Assembly: GCA_016125335.1 (NCBI GenBank)
Contig: WGLY01000007.1
Coordinates: 1 to 58,663, forward strand
DNA from: Frankiales bacterium
Lineage (GTDB): Bacteria; Actinomycetota; Actinomycetes; S36-B12; CAIYMF01
Length of the DNA: 58,663 bases
Direction of reading: 5' to 3'
Below, in pieces: positions 1-8,325 of the stretch. Numbering within the stretch: the first letter of the stretch is position 1; each line of letters opens with the position of its first letter. The notes beneath the pieces are model-generated. The model was not told the origin of the DNA. It did not search any database and saw only the letters and a program-made list of their open reading frames with translations. Both the position numbers and the translations under genes were made by a program.

Positions 1-87
1 GACCGAGCCGGCGTCGTCCTTCACGTCCAGGACGAGCCGGACCGCACGCTCGCGGAGCTCGTCGGGGTACTTCCTCGGTGCTGCCAT
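1..87 (-). CDS. IS3-family transposase OrfA, N-terminal fragment (runs off window)
   Basis: The first 29 codons read on the minus strand begin MAAPRKYPDELRERAVRLVL, the standard opening of the helix-turn-helix OrfA subunit of IS3-family transposases. OrfA binds the element's terminal repeats and normally makes the active OrfAB transposase by frameshifting with a downstream orfB, which would lie outside the window. The ATG at 87 sits about 50 nt inside the probable element end. Only the start is visible, so whether the copy is intact is unknown. Confidence 0.85.
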   Translation of the reverse strand, partial: MAAPRKYPDELRERAVRLVLDVKDDAGSV

Positions 88-119
88 GACTCCCAGCCTC
101 CCGTGGCTTGAGAGCCTCC

Positions 120-139
120 ATCAATCCCGGGGCGGTTCA
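120..139 (-). mobile_element. Probable terminal inverted repeat of the IS3-type element
   Basis: On the minus strand the sequence upstream of the transposase start begins TGAACCGCCCCGGGATTGAT. TGAACCGCCCCGG-type termini are common in actinobacterial IS3 elements, so 139 is the likely outer end. The partner repeat and any target duplication lie off the left edge and cannot be checked. Confidence 0.6.
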
Positions 140-378
140 ACGTCCGGCGCGCGAGCTCCGGCACCCGATAGCGCAGGAGGAGGTATCAAGCCCACGACCG
201 ACCACGGCGACGATGAACCCCGAAGCACGAGCAACGCGATCACGAGACCCGAATCCCACGATCACCACAAGGACCAAGACTCAGACGTCCAATCAACCCT
301 CACAGCAATCACGATCAACGATCCACATCAACGACTCCTCCAACGCGCAAACCACCCCAACAACAACCCCCACCTCCA
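140..378. other. Gene-free spacer between IS element and LysM-BTAD gene
   Basis: I see no supportable gene here. The plus strand from about 190 to 375 is strikingly rich in A and C and poor in G, so its complement is G/T-rich with several G-runs. It lies immediately downstream of the LysM-BTAD gene on that gene's strand. Short plus-strand frames crossing it have no recognisable protein features. Confidence 0.6.
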
Positions 379-3300
379 TCAGACAGGTGCATTCGCGGGG
401 CTGGCATCCGGATCGATTTCCTCGAGTTGGGCGCGCAATCGGGTTTCAAAGCGAGTAGCGGACTTCGTGTCTCCGCGGCGTACTGCAGCGGCGATAGCGA
501 TCTGGTGAAGCGATTCGTTGGCTGGGTCTGCCAGAAGGCCTCGGGCCACCGCCTTAAGAGCCGCAGTCAGTTCACCGGACTCAACATGGGTGACGGCGAG
601 CTCGTAGGCGACGTCGACGATGGTGCTGATCATCTCCTGGATGTCGGCCTCCGCCCACGTGTACGTGGCAGGGTCGACCCCGAGGAACGGCCGTGCCCGG
701 ACGAGTTTGAGGGCAGCGGTCAGCGCCTCGATCCCGCCATCGGCCTGTCCCAGCCCCACACGCGCAAGCTCGAGGAAGTCGGTCCAGTCGCATCGGAAGT
801 CGGGTGCGAGTCGGTAGCCCGCGTTTCCGGCGACCAGGGGCAGGTAGAGGTTGCCGTCGGGGTTGGCGCCCAGCCACGTGCGGGTGCGTCCGACGAGTGA
901 GTTGCGCATGTCGTGGGTGACGCGCTTGCCGGAGAAGATTGCCTCGTCGATCTCGCTCGCAGTGGCTCCGGGGTGGAGTGCGAGGTAGGCGACCAACTCG
1001 ATTGCCCGCGCGCGGCGGGTGGCATCGCTGGGCGTGCTGCCGGAAATCTCCGGACGTCCAAGAAGGGCGATACCGCGCCAGTCATTCGCGTCGCAAGGGA
1101 GGGTGCCCTCGAGGTCGTCCGCGTCGTCCGCAGTTCGGTTGGGACGTGGCGGCAACGCTGCGAGTACCTCGGTTCGTCGACTCCACAGTGCCGCGACCGG
1201 CATCGGAGTGACATCGAAGCCCTCGGTTGAGTCTTCGACTCCCTCGGGCGCGGGGTCGGGGGGCCCGAGGAGCGTCAGGATCTGCTTGTAGTCGCTGTCC
1301 ATGAGACGCGAAGCAACGAAGGCGACGCCCATTGGGGTGAGAGTCGCGGTGCCGTCAGGGTGGAGCGTGATCTCCGTCGTTGATGCATTCGCAGCGTCGC
1401 GTCCACGAATGACCGCGACGCCTGCCCATGGGTTGGCTGTGACGTCGGTGTCGGTGATGAAGATTTCGGGCTGCCAGGCGTCCACCGAGCCGCCCTGTGC
1501 GCGGGCGGCCAGTACGTCGGGTGCCGTCTCGGCTTCGAGTAGCCGCGCCACCGACTGGAGTCTCGCGTTGGCTCGTCGGGCGCCGGCGTCGGTGCTGGTG
1601 GAGCAGACGCGGTCGGGGTCTGCGACGTCGGCGAGGTCGCCGAGCCACTCCGGCAGAGTGAGCGCGATGGCACTGGACAGCGGGCTGGTGGCGAGCTCGA
1701 CGGCAATGGTGCGCATGACATCGCGCACCTGAGTCGGGTCGCCGTCCAACGCGAGCGTGCCGGAAGCTTCGAGGTTGAGCAGGAGGATGCCGTCCTCGAC
1801 TGTCCCGACCGAGACCAGAGCCGGGTACGGCGTGATCGTCGCGGCTTCGGGTCGCTCAGCCATGAGCGTCGTGTCGAGCTGCCAGCGTCCGTCGCTGGCG
1901 AGGACGAACGGGGGAACGGCGTCTGCGTCCTCGGGGACGACGAGGGCGATGCCCCGCGAGTTGACGAGCACCGCATGGATGCGGGGCAGCGGGCGCCCCT
2001 TGATTCGGCACAGCTCACTGACCTGTGCCAATGCGTGCCCGAGGGTATCGAGCGTGATCGGCGTGTTGCTCGTGCGCAGGTTCGCCTCGGCTGCCGCGAG
2101 CGTCGGGTCGGGCATCGGGAGGCGTTGCCCTGGTCGGCGATGAGCTTGGAGTCGACGTCGACGACGCGTGACCTCGGCGATGGCGCCGGTCGCTGCGAGC
2201 GCTGTCAGCCCGAGGGCGAAGCGGCTGAAGTCAACACCGCTGGCGCCCAGGTCTGCGGAATCCACGCGAGGAGCGATTGCGCCCGGGCTTCCCGTCGCCG
2301 CGACCGAGGGGGCCTCCGATGGCTGGGTCGCCGGTGCGGCCTCGGATAGCCCGGGTCGAGGCACGTGCGGAGCGGCGGGTGGGACCGCTGCCACGTGCGG
2401 ACCGACGGGATGCGGTGTGGATTGCGGAGTGGATGCCTTGACCGGAGCGCCGTGCGGGCGGTGAACGGGTGGGAGTTCGAGGATCCACCCGACGAGGATC
2501 TCGTCGGGATCGGTAAGGGCGTGGCCGTCCGCCTGGGGCCGGCCCTGGTTGAGGTGGAAGATCTCGCGGTAGCGCAGCGGATCGCCAAGATGGTCCTCGG
2601 CGATGTCCCAGAGCGTGTCGCCCCTGCGTACGACGTACTGATGGCCGTGGCTCTCCTTCGTCGCATGCCCCTCGGTCGTTGCGAGCTGCTGGGTGGTCGC
2701 GTGCTGCGGCGCCGGTGATGTCGCAATGGCGGCGGGCAGGATGAGCGTCCAGCCGGGGTAGATCCAGTGGGAGCTGGTGAGGGTGCGGCCGTCTGGCTGG
2801 GGGCGTCCGTAGTTGAGCTGGGCGATCTCGCGGAATCGGCTACCTGAGCCGAGGTGGGATTCGGCGATGGACCAGAGGGTGTCGCCGCGGTGGACGGTGA
2901 CCGTGTGCGGGCCTGAGGTGCGGTGCGCGACGGGCGTGGGCGGTGTCGGCTTCGCTCCGCTGGTCGGGCTCGGTACCGGGTGCCTGGCTGGTGGCGTCGG
3001 TCGCGTCTGCGGTGCTTGCGGTGTGGCGGGAGTGGCGACGGATGCCTCGTGCAGCACTGTCACCGCGGCCGCGGTGCGTGTGCCGGGGGTGGTCGTGGCG
3101 GTGGGTGTGGAGAGCAGGAGCGCGGCGGCGGCGACGAGGCTGGCAGCGGTGCGTTGCGGCGCGGCGAGGAGCGGCATTCGCGGGGTTGGGATGCCGCGAA
3201 GGACGGCGCCGGCCTCAACGACGACCGACAGCGTGAACACGGCCCACGAGATCCAGGCGACGAGCGCGAGTGCGGCGAGGAACAAGTGACCGTCGTCGGG

Positions 3301-3510
3301 TCGGGTCAGTGCGTTCGCGATCCCTGTCCAGCTCAGGGTCGGCCATCCGTGGACAGGGGCGACGATCGCGAGCACGAACGGGATCCCGATCACCAAGGCG
3401 AGGAGCGCGCCCAGCGCGACAAGGCCGGTCACTGTGTCGCGCAGTCTCCGCCGTCCTGGCGCGTCTGCGGTGTTGACGACCGGCTGGCGGGTGGGGTGGT
3501 GGAGGGTCAT
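379..3510 (-). CDS. Membrane LysM protein with C-terminal BTAD (transcriptional activator-like) domain
   Basis: This 1043-residue protein ends the Tad operon. Hydrophobic segments lie near residues 28-52, 76-103 and 121-138. Two LysM repeats follow at about 201-259 (HRGDTLWSIAESHLG) and 290-347 (RRGDTLWDIAEDHLG), separated by Pro/Thr-rich linkers. Another hydrophobic stretch (430-447) is followed by an Arg-rich stop. The roughly 590-residue C-terminal part ends in an alpha-helical BTAD/TPR-like module preceded by a winged-helix-like stretch. LysM binds peptidoglycan; BTAD occurs in SARP-type regulators. The predicted topology puts LysM outside and BTAD inside, suggesting an envelope sensor or assembly scaffold, which is inference. 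Its ATG overlaps the TGA of the TadG-like gene (ATGA). Confidence 0.85.
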   Translation of the reverse strand: MTLHHPTRQPVVNTADAPGRRRLRDTVTGLVALGALLALVIGIPFVLAIVAPVHGWPTLSWTGIANALTRPDDGHLFLAALALVAWISWAVFTLSVVVEAGAVLRGIPTPRMPLLAAPQRTAASLVAAAALLLSTPTATTTPGTRTAAAVTVLHEASVATPATPQAPQTRPTPPARHPVPSPTSGAKPTPPTPVAHRTSGPHTVTVHRGDTLWSIAESHLGSGSRFREIAQLNYGRPQPDGRTLTSSHWIYPGWTLILPAAIATSPAPQHATTQQLATTEGHATKESHGHQYVVRRGDTLWDIAEDHLGDPLRYREIFHLNQGRPQADGHALTDPDEILVGWILELPPVHRPHGAPVKASTPQSTPHPVGPHVAAVPPAAPHVPRPGLSEAAPATQPSEAPSVAATGSPGAIAPRVDSADLGASGVDFSRFALGLTALAATGAIAEVTRRRRRLQAHRRPGQRLPMPDPTLAAAEANLRTSNTPITLDTLGHALAQVSELCRIKGRPLPRIHAVLVNSRGIALVVPEDADAVPPFVLASDGRWQLDTTLMAERPEAATITPYPALVSVGTVEDGILLLNLEASGTLALDGDPTQVRDVMRTIAVELATSPLSSAIALTLPEWLGDLADVADPDRVCSTSTDAGARRANARLQSVARLLEAETAPDVLAARAQGGSVDAWQPEIFITDTDVTANPWAGVAVIRGRDAANASTTEITLHPDGTATLTPMGVAFVASRLMDSDYKQILTLLGPPDPAPEGVEDSTEGFDVTPMPVAALWSRRTEVLAALPPRPNRTADDADDLEGTLPCDANDWRGIALLGRPEISGSTPSDATRRARAIELVAYLALHPGATASEIDEAIFSGKRVTHDMRNSLVGRTRTWLGANPDGNLYLPLVAGNAGYRLAPDFRCDWTDFLELARVGLGQADGGIEALTAALKLVRARPFLGVDPATYTWAEADIQEMISTIVDVAYELAVTHVESGELTAALKAVARGLLADPANESLHQIAIAAAVRRGDTKSATRFETRLRAQLEEIDPDASPANAPV

Positions 3511-3956
3511 GGGGTCGCTCCGGTGACGCCGCGGACGAGGGTGGCGGTGGCATGGCCCTGCACGGTGATGCGGGTGATGCCGATCAGGCCGAGAAAGGTC
3601 GTGGGTGCGCTGCTCGTGGCCGTCACGGTCAGGGTGCGTCCGCCGTCGGTGATGACGGCGGTCCCGGTAACCCCGTGCGAGGTCAGGTAGGCGGTCGCGG
3701 CGCGGGTCGCGGCCCGGGTGTCCAGCGTGGGCGCATCGCCGGCAATGGCTTCGTGCACCGCGATGGCTTGTCCACCGGTACGTGCGGCGTCGGCGGCGAG
3801 GGCGTCGGCGCGTTGGATGGCGCAGACCTTGGTGCCGCCGTCGACCACGAGTCCGATCAGGACGAGCAACCCGACGACGGTCAAGGACAGGAACAGGGTG
3901 ACCGAGCCGCGGTCGTCCGACCGCAGCCGCCTCAGCAGTGCCTGAGTCGGGGTCAT
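3507..3956 (-). CDS. TadG-like pilus assembly protein (Rv3654c-type)
   Basis: This 149-residue protein starts with a short basic leader and the motif DDRGSVTLFLSLTVVGLLVL, one membrane helix. Such N-terminal helices in Tad loci belong to TadE/TadG-type minor pseudopilins, which are anchored in the membrane with the remainder outside. The rest contains an Ala/Thr-rich domain with strand-like segments and no catalytic motif. It overlaps both neighbours by 4 nt, so it is translated as part of the Tad operon. Family assignment is by position and N-terminal architecture. Confidence 0.78.
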   Translation of the reverse strand: MTPTQALLRRLRSDDRGSVTLFLSLTVVGLLVLIGLVVDGGTKVCAIQRADALAADAARTGGQAIAVHEAIAGDAPTLDTRAATRAATAYLTSHGVTGTAVITDGGRTLTVTATSSAPTTFLGLIGITRITVQGHATATLVRGVTGATP

Positions 3957-4393
3957 GTGCGAGCCCGGTAGGTGTCCAGCGGGCTGGTCGCGCTGGCGGT
4001 CTCGACGCGGCTGCCGGGTATGCCGGGCACGGCCAGGGACGCGAGGGCGACGGTGCAGCTGAGGGTCACCGTGACCTGGGCCGGGCGGCCGACCGGGACC
4101 GCGAAGCCGGTGGTGTTCACGGTGACGCGCGTTCCCGCACAGTGCAGGTCCCCCGCCGCGAGTTCGGCATTGGCGGCTTGTCGGGCTTGCGTTTGGGCGG
4201 TGGCGGGGTCGCGGGCGAGGGAGGCGGCTCGGGCCGCGGTCTGCGCTGCGTGGTCGAGGGCCTGGTGCGCGATCTCGACACGTCCCGCGACGATCACCAG
4301 ACCGAGCAGGACGAGGACGGCGGGGGCGAGGACGGTGAGCTCGAGGGTGACCGACCCTGTGTCGCCTGCGTGCTTGGTGCTTTGGCGGGTCAT
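3953..4393 (-). CDS. TadE-like pseudopilin
   Basis: This 146-residue protein has a basic leader, then DTGSVTLELTVLAPAVLVLL with a conserved Glu in a single N-terminal transmembrane helix, the hallmark of TadE-like proteins. Ala-rich helix follows, and two Cys residues in the C-terminal half (DLHCAGTRV and TLSCTVAL) could form a disulphide. TadE-like subunits are processed like pilins and probably initiate or adorn the Flp fibre. It overlaps the next TadE gene and the TadG gene by 4 nt each. Confidence 0.85.
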   Translation of the reverse strand: MTRQSTKHAGDTGSVTLELTVLAPAVLVLLGLVIVAGRVEIAHQALDHAAQTAARAASLARDPATAQTQARQAANAELAAGDLHCAGTRVTVNTTGFAVPVGRPAQVTVTLSCTVALASLAVPGIPGSRVETASATSPLDTYRART

Positions 4394-4815
4394 GGGTTGA
4401 GGTCCGTGGTGAAGCGTTCGACCGGTGACTCGGCGGTCTGCGTGACGGGCAGTCCCGGGAGGCCGGGCAGTACCGACAGGGATCTGCCGGTGACTTGGAT
4501 GCGGATCAGGGTCGGCGTTGACCCCGAGCTGCTCACGGTCGTTGCGGTGAGGCTGTCTGCCGCCTGTTCGTTCAGGAAGGCTCGGGCTCGAGCGGATCCG
4601 GCTCCCGTGGGGGCGTGGTAGGCGGCGCCCGCGGTGGCCCCTTCTTGGGCGGCGGCCATCGCGAGGTTGCGGGCGTAGAACCAGAGGCCGCCCTGCACGA
4701 TCACGAAGACCAGGAGTAGTAGGACGGGGCCGAGGATCGCGATCTCCAGGCTCGCCGATCCGCCGTCCCCGCGCGCGTGTCGGGGGCGGTGCTGGGCTCG
4801 CTGGTGATCGCGCAC
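4390..4815 (-). CDS. TadE-like pseudopilin, second copy
   Basis: A 141-residue product is obtained with the GTG at 4815. This start was chosen because it lies 5 nt after the pilin stop and places GDGGSASLEIAILGPVLLLLVF near the N-terminus, the TadE pattern with Glu in the first helix. Longer in-frame extensions run back through the pilin and TadC genes as Arg/Pro-rich shadow sequence. The exposed part has an alanine-rich helix (NLAMAAAQEGATAG) typical of TadE proteins. Confidence 0.82.
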   Translation of the reverse strand: MRDHQRAQHRPRHARGDGGSASLEIAILGPVLLLLVFVIVQGGLWFYARNLAMAAAQEGATAGAAYHAPTGAGSARARAFLNEQAADSLTATTVSSSGSTPTLIRIQVTGRSLSVLPGLPGLPVTQTAESPVERFTTDLNP

Positions 4816-4820
4816 CAGGG

Positions 4821-5027
4821 CTACTTGATCTGGTCGGTGCGGCGGGTGACGGCCAGGGTCAGGGCGGTGACCAGCAGTGTGGCGATCGCGACGAGGCCGA
4901 GGGCGATGATCACCATCTCGAGGGTGGAGACGCCGTCGTCGCCGTGGGCTCGTTGTGCCAGGCGGCGCTTGGCGCGGGTGGTCAGGCCGGCGAGCAGGAT
5001 CGTGGCGGGGACGAGAACGTCGTTCAT
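4821..5027 (-). CDS. Small Flp-pilin-like protein
   Basis: This 68-residue protein has a basic N-terminus (TTRAKRRLAQRAHGDDG) followed by a Gly, then VSTLE and a 20-residue hydrophobic helix. Glu at +5 after the Gly is the type IV/Flp prepilin signature, so cleavage before VSTLEM is predicted. The mature product would be about 36 residues, like other Flp major pilins. Its place between tadC and the TadE genes is typical. ATG at 5027 has a GA-rich site (GGAGACCCCGCC) upstream. No prepilin peptidase gene is visible in the window. Confidence 0.8.
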   Translation of the reverse strand: MNDVLVPATILLAGLTTRAKRRLAQRAHGDDGVSTLEMVIIALGLVAIATLLVTALTLAVTRRTDQIK

Positions 5028-5069
5028 GGCGGGGTCTCCTGTTCGATGGGGGGTCGTGCGTGGTGGCGG

Positions 5070-5960
5070 TCAGCCGAAGAGGATGCGGGCGAAGGCTGGG
5101 TAGCCCAGCAGTGCCATGAAGGCGATGCCCAGCAGGGCGACGGGGACGATCATGTGCTCGCTGGCCGTGTTCGCGGTGGTGGCGTCGGCGGCCAGCAACT
5201 GGGTGCGCAGGGAGGCGGCGCGGGCGCGCAGGGTGGCGTAGACGGCGGCGCCGTCCTGGCCGGATAGGCGCATGATGTCGGCGAGGTCGTCGAGCTCGGT
5301 GACGCCGATCCGCAAGGCGAGGTCGGCCAGCCCGGTCCAGGGTGGTTGGCCGGCGAGCTGGGCGCGGGTCAGCGCGTCGCAAATCCGCGCGAACGGGGCG
5401 GCGTCGGCGACGGTGGCGGCTCGTTCGAGGGCTTCGACGGTGCCGGCGTCGCCGGCACGCTCGAGGGCCACGAGTTCGAGGTAGGCGCAGACCGCGTGAC
5501 GCATCGCGTGCCGCTCCGCGGTCGCGCGGCGCCGCAGGTCCAGGTCCGGGACCAGGAACAGCACGGCCCCGAGGCCCAGGGAGGCTGCGATGGGGATGAC
5601 CAGCGGCGGTGTGACGCCGAGCACCAGCATCGTGGTGGCGAGGACAGGCGGGAACGCCAGACCCATCAGCGCATAGCCGACCTTGCGGATGGCCAACGCC
5701 GGGCCGGTGTCGCCGACCAGGTCGAGGTCGCGACCCAACCGCGCCGAGCCGAGACGGTTGTCCAGCTCGACCGCAACGCGCGAGTCAGCCCACCGGCTCG
5801 AACCTGTCGACGCGGGTGCGGGACGGGCGGTCGGGGCGCTGCCCTCCAGCCGCGCCAACGCCGCCGTGAGGTCCGGCGTCTCGGGGATCAGGGCCCGCAC
5901 GATCAAGGCGATCCCGCCGCCCACTGCGGCGCCCGCCAGGACGACGGCAGGGCTGATCAC
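5070..5960 (-). CDS. tadC: TadC-like inner-membrane platform protein (T2SS F family)
   Basis: The 296-residue product uses the GTG at 5960, overlapping the tadB stop (GTGA). It has an N-terminal membrane segment, a hydrophobic pair in the middle (LMGLAFPPVLATTMLVLG, then PLVIPIAASLGLGAVLFLV), an amphipathic cytoplasmic domain (HAMRHAVCAYLELVALERAG), and a C-terminal membrane helix. This is the GspF-like layout of TadC. With TadB it forms the platform driven by TadA for Flp pilus assembly. A much longer frame continuing upstream is a shadow of tadB. Confidence 0.88.
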   Translation of the reverse strand: MISPAVVLAGAAVGGGIALIVRALIPETPDLTAALARLEGSAPTARPAPASTGSSRWADSRVAVELDNRLGSARLGRDLDLVGDTGPALAIRKVGYALMGLAFPPVLATTMLVLGVTPPLVIPIAASLGLGAVLFLVPDLDLRRRATAERHAMRHAVCAYLELVALERAGDAGTVEALERAATVADAAPFARICDALTRAQLAGQPPWTGLADLALRIGVTELDDLADIMRLSGQDGAAVYATLRARAASLRTQLLAADATTANTASEHMIVPVALLGIAFMALLGYPAFARILFG

Positions 5961-6868
5961 GAGACACCGCCTCGAACGTCCACAAGCGCAGCGGCCGTGA
6001 CACCGTCGGCATCGGCGCCGAGCGGGAGCAGCAGGCGCGGCTGCGGCTTCGTGAGCGTCAGCGCGCGCATCCACGCGAGCGCGGCGATGAACATCACCGT
6101 GATCGTCGCCAGGACGAGTTGACCGAGGACGGTCCCGTAGGGGGCGAGGTAGGTGCCGTTCAACGATCCGACCGCGACGACCCCCAGGGTGATCAGGGTG
6201 ACGGCGCGGGCGGTGGTGCGCGGTTTGGCGCGCTCGGCCTCGACGCGGCGACGCATCGCGACCTCCTCCCCGACCGAGTCCGCGACCGCCGCCAGCACCC
6301 GAGCAAGGCCTGGGCCGCGACGGCGGGCACCGAGGATGAGGGTGGCGATGACCAGGTCGGCGGTGGCGTCGTCGAGGTCGTCGGCGAAGCCGCGCAGCGC
6401 GGACTCGGTCGGCCACCGTGCCGACAGCCGCGCGGAAAGGGTGAACACCTCGGTCTGCAAGCGGGCCGGGCAGGTCCGGACGGTCGCGGCGATCGCCTGC
6501 TCCAGACCGACGCCGACGACCAGGACATCGGACAAGCGCCGGGTCCATTCCTCCAACGCCTCGACCTTGTCGATCGCGGCCGCGGCCTCGCGCGAGGTGG
6601 ACAGCAGGATCGGCAGCCCCCACACGGTGACCGCCACGATCAGCGCCGCGACCGGCCACCCGGTGACCAGCCATGAGGCCATGCCGGCGACGGCTGCGGC
6701 CGCCCACCGCCACCGTGGCGTTCGCCGATTCAGCCGGTGGGTCGTGCTGCGCCGTGACTTCGTTCGCGGCCGGGCGGCGAGAGTGTTGGCGGGCAGGACG
6801 CCGGCGACGATTAGCACGAGGCCAAAGACGGCGACCGCGCCAGCGAGGGCGGCGAGCAGCGGGGTCAT
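5957..6868 (-). CDS. tadB: TadB-like inner-membrane platform protein (T2SS F family)
   Basis: This 303-residue protein starts at the ATG at 6868, overlapping the tadA stop (ATGA). It shows an N-terminal hydrophobic helix (LLAALAGAVAVFGLVLIVAG), a second around residues 58-86, a cytoplasmic GspF-like domain containing EEWTRRLSDVLVVGVGLEQAI, and two C-terminal membrane helices (VTLITLGVVAVGSL and LVLATITVMFIAALAWM). TadB and TadC are the paired platform proteins of tight-adherence pili. Gene order tadA-tadB-tadC with 4-nt overlaps implies fixed stoichiometric translation. Confidence 0.9.
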   Translation of the reverse strand: MTPLLAALAGAVAVFGLVLIVAGVLPANTLAARPRTKSRRSTTHRLNRRTPRWRWAAAAVAGMASWLVTGWPVAALIVAVTVWGLPILLSTSREAAAAIDKVEALEEWTRRLSDVLVVGVGLEQAIAATVRTCPARLQTEVFTLSARLSARWPTESALRGFADDLDDATADLVIATLILGARRRGPGLARVLAAVADSVGEEVAMRRRVEAERAKPRTTARAVTLITLGVVAVGSLNGTYLAPYGTVLGQLVLATITVMFIAALAWMRALTLTKPQPRLLLPLGADADGVTAAALVDVRGGVS

Positions 6869-8325
6869 GGCCGCGGCTCGCGCAGGTCGAGGGTGCGTGT
6901 CCAGGTGCCGGCGCGGTGCTCCAGGAATCCGGCGTCGAACCCGACGTGCATCAGCTGGGGCAGGCAGGCCGGTGGGTGCATCGGCACGGCGCGACCGTCC
7001 AGACCCGGACCGAACACGGTCGTGACGGCTGGGCGGCCGAACTCGCCCATCCCGTTGACCTCGAGGACCTCGGACACGAACCGGTGCCGAGATCCGCCGC
7101 GGGCGGTGTCGTCGAGCAGAGTCACGTGGACCAGGAGGTCGACGGAGCCGGCGACCAGTCGGTAGGCGAAGGTGTCGGTCATGCCGATGTCGGCGGACAG
7201 GCACAGGGTGACGATGCGGTCCAGGGCGTGATGCGCGGTGCGGGCGTGGATCGTGCAAAGCGACCCGTCGCCGGTCGACATCGCCTCCAGCATCGGGACG
7301 GCCTCGCTGCCGCGGACCTCGCCGACGATGATCCGGCGCAGGTTCATCCGCAGCGAGTCCACAACCAGGTCGGTCAGCGTGACCTCGCCGGCACGGCGAC
7401 CGGAGGCGTCGCGTTCGCTGGAGCCCTCGCGGGCCTCCATCGCCACCACCCGCGGGTGCCGGTGCTCGAGCTCGTGGAGATGCAGCTCGTACTCGCGCTC
7501 GATGGTCGCGAACCGTTCGCTGGGTTCGAACTCGTTCGCGAGCGCGCGGATCAGGGTGGTCTTGCCCGCGTTCTGCAGCCCGGTGACGACGATGTTCTTG
7601 CCCGCCCGTAGCGCAGCGCGCAGGAACGCAACCAGTGCGGTATCCAGCGTGCCGAGGTCGACGAGGTCGTCGAGGTCGACGTCGCGGACCCGATGCCGAC
7701 GCACCACGACCTGCGGTCGCGGCGTGGTCCACGCCATCGCCGCGAGCCGGGAGCCGTCGTCCAGTCGCAGGTGCAGCCGCGGGTTCGCGGTGGTGAACGT
7801 GCGCTCCGAACCTCCGACCCGAGCCGCGAGGAGCTGGAGGTGCTCGAGGAGCTCCTCGTCGGAGTCCGCGACCGGCGGCCCCGGCTCCTCGCGGCCGTCG
7901 GCATACGAGACCCAGACCCGGTCGTAGCCGTTGACCTCGATGTTCTCGACCAGCGGGTCGTCGACCAGCGGCTGCAACCGGCCTAGGCCGAACAGGGCTG
8001 CCATCACTGCCTCGGCGAGCGCGTACTCGGTCTCGACGTCCCATGCTGGCTCGCCTGCCTGAAGCCGGCCCCGAGCGTGAGTGGTGAGAGTGTCGGCGAG
8101 CAGGGACCGGGTGAGTTCACGTCGTGCCTGGGCGTCGGCGACGGGTTCGGCCTGCAGGTGGGCAGCGAGCTGTTCGGCGACCTCGCGTCGTAGCCGCCGG
8201 ACGAGGTCGTGGTCCACTGCTGGCGCCGTTGGGGCGGCTGCGATGGTCAGGGGCGGGTCCGGCCACGACACCGGCGATGGACCGGTCAGCTCGTCGAGGT
8301 CCCAGTGGCGCAGCGGCTCGGTCAC
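6865..8325 (-). CDS. tadA: TadA/CpaF-type secretion ATPase
   Basis: The 486-residue protein has the N-terminal CpaF helical domain followed by the hexameric secretion ATPase core. The Walker A motif GLQNAGKTT is at 249-257, Walker B IIVGEVRG at 332-339, and the His-box STGDGSLCTIHA at 350-361. These mark a type II/IV secretion ATPase of the TadA family, which powers pilin polymerisation at the inner membrane. Asn in the loop, where most members have Ser, is a mild variation. It overlaps the upstream TadZ-like gene and downstream tadB by 4 nt. Confidence 0.95.
   Translation of the reverse strand: MTEPLRHWDLDELTGPSPVSWPDPPLTIAAAPTAPAVDHDLVRRLRREVAEQLAAHLQAEPVADAQARRELTRSLLADTLTTHARGRLQAGEPAWDVETEYALAEAVMAALFGLGRLQPLVDDPLVENIEVNGYDRVWVSYADGREEPGPPVADSDEELLEHLQLLAARVGGSERTFTTANPRLHLRLDDGSRLAAMAWTTPRPQVVVRRHRVRDVDLDDLVDLGTLDTALVAFLRAALRAGKNIVVTGLQNAGKTTLIRALANEFEPSERFATIEREYELHLHELEHRHPRVVAMEAREGSSERDASGRRAGEVTLTDLVVDSLRMNLRRIIVGEVRGSEAVPMLEAMSTGDGSLCTIHARTAHHALDRIVTLCLSADIGMTDTFAYRLVAGSVDLLVHVTLLDDTARGGSRHRFVSEVLEVNGMGEFGRPAVTTVFGPGLDGRAVPMHPPACLPQLMHVGFDAGFLEHRAGTWTRTLDLREPRP

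Noticed and set aside
5070-6713. A 547-residue TadC
   Set aside because: The extra N-terminus is a shadow of tadB in another frame; the GTG at 5960 overlaps the tadB stop and fits the family length.
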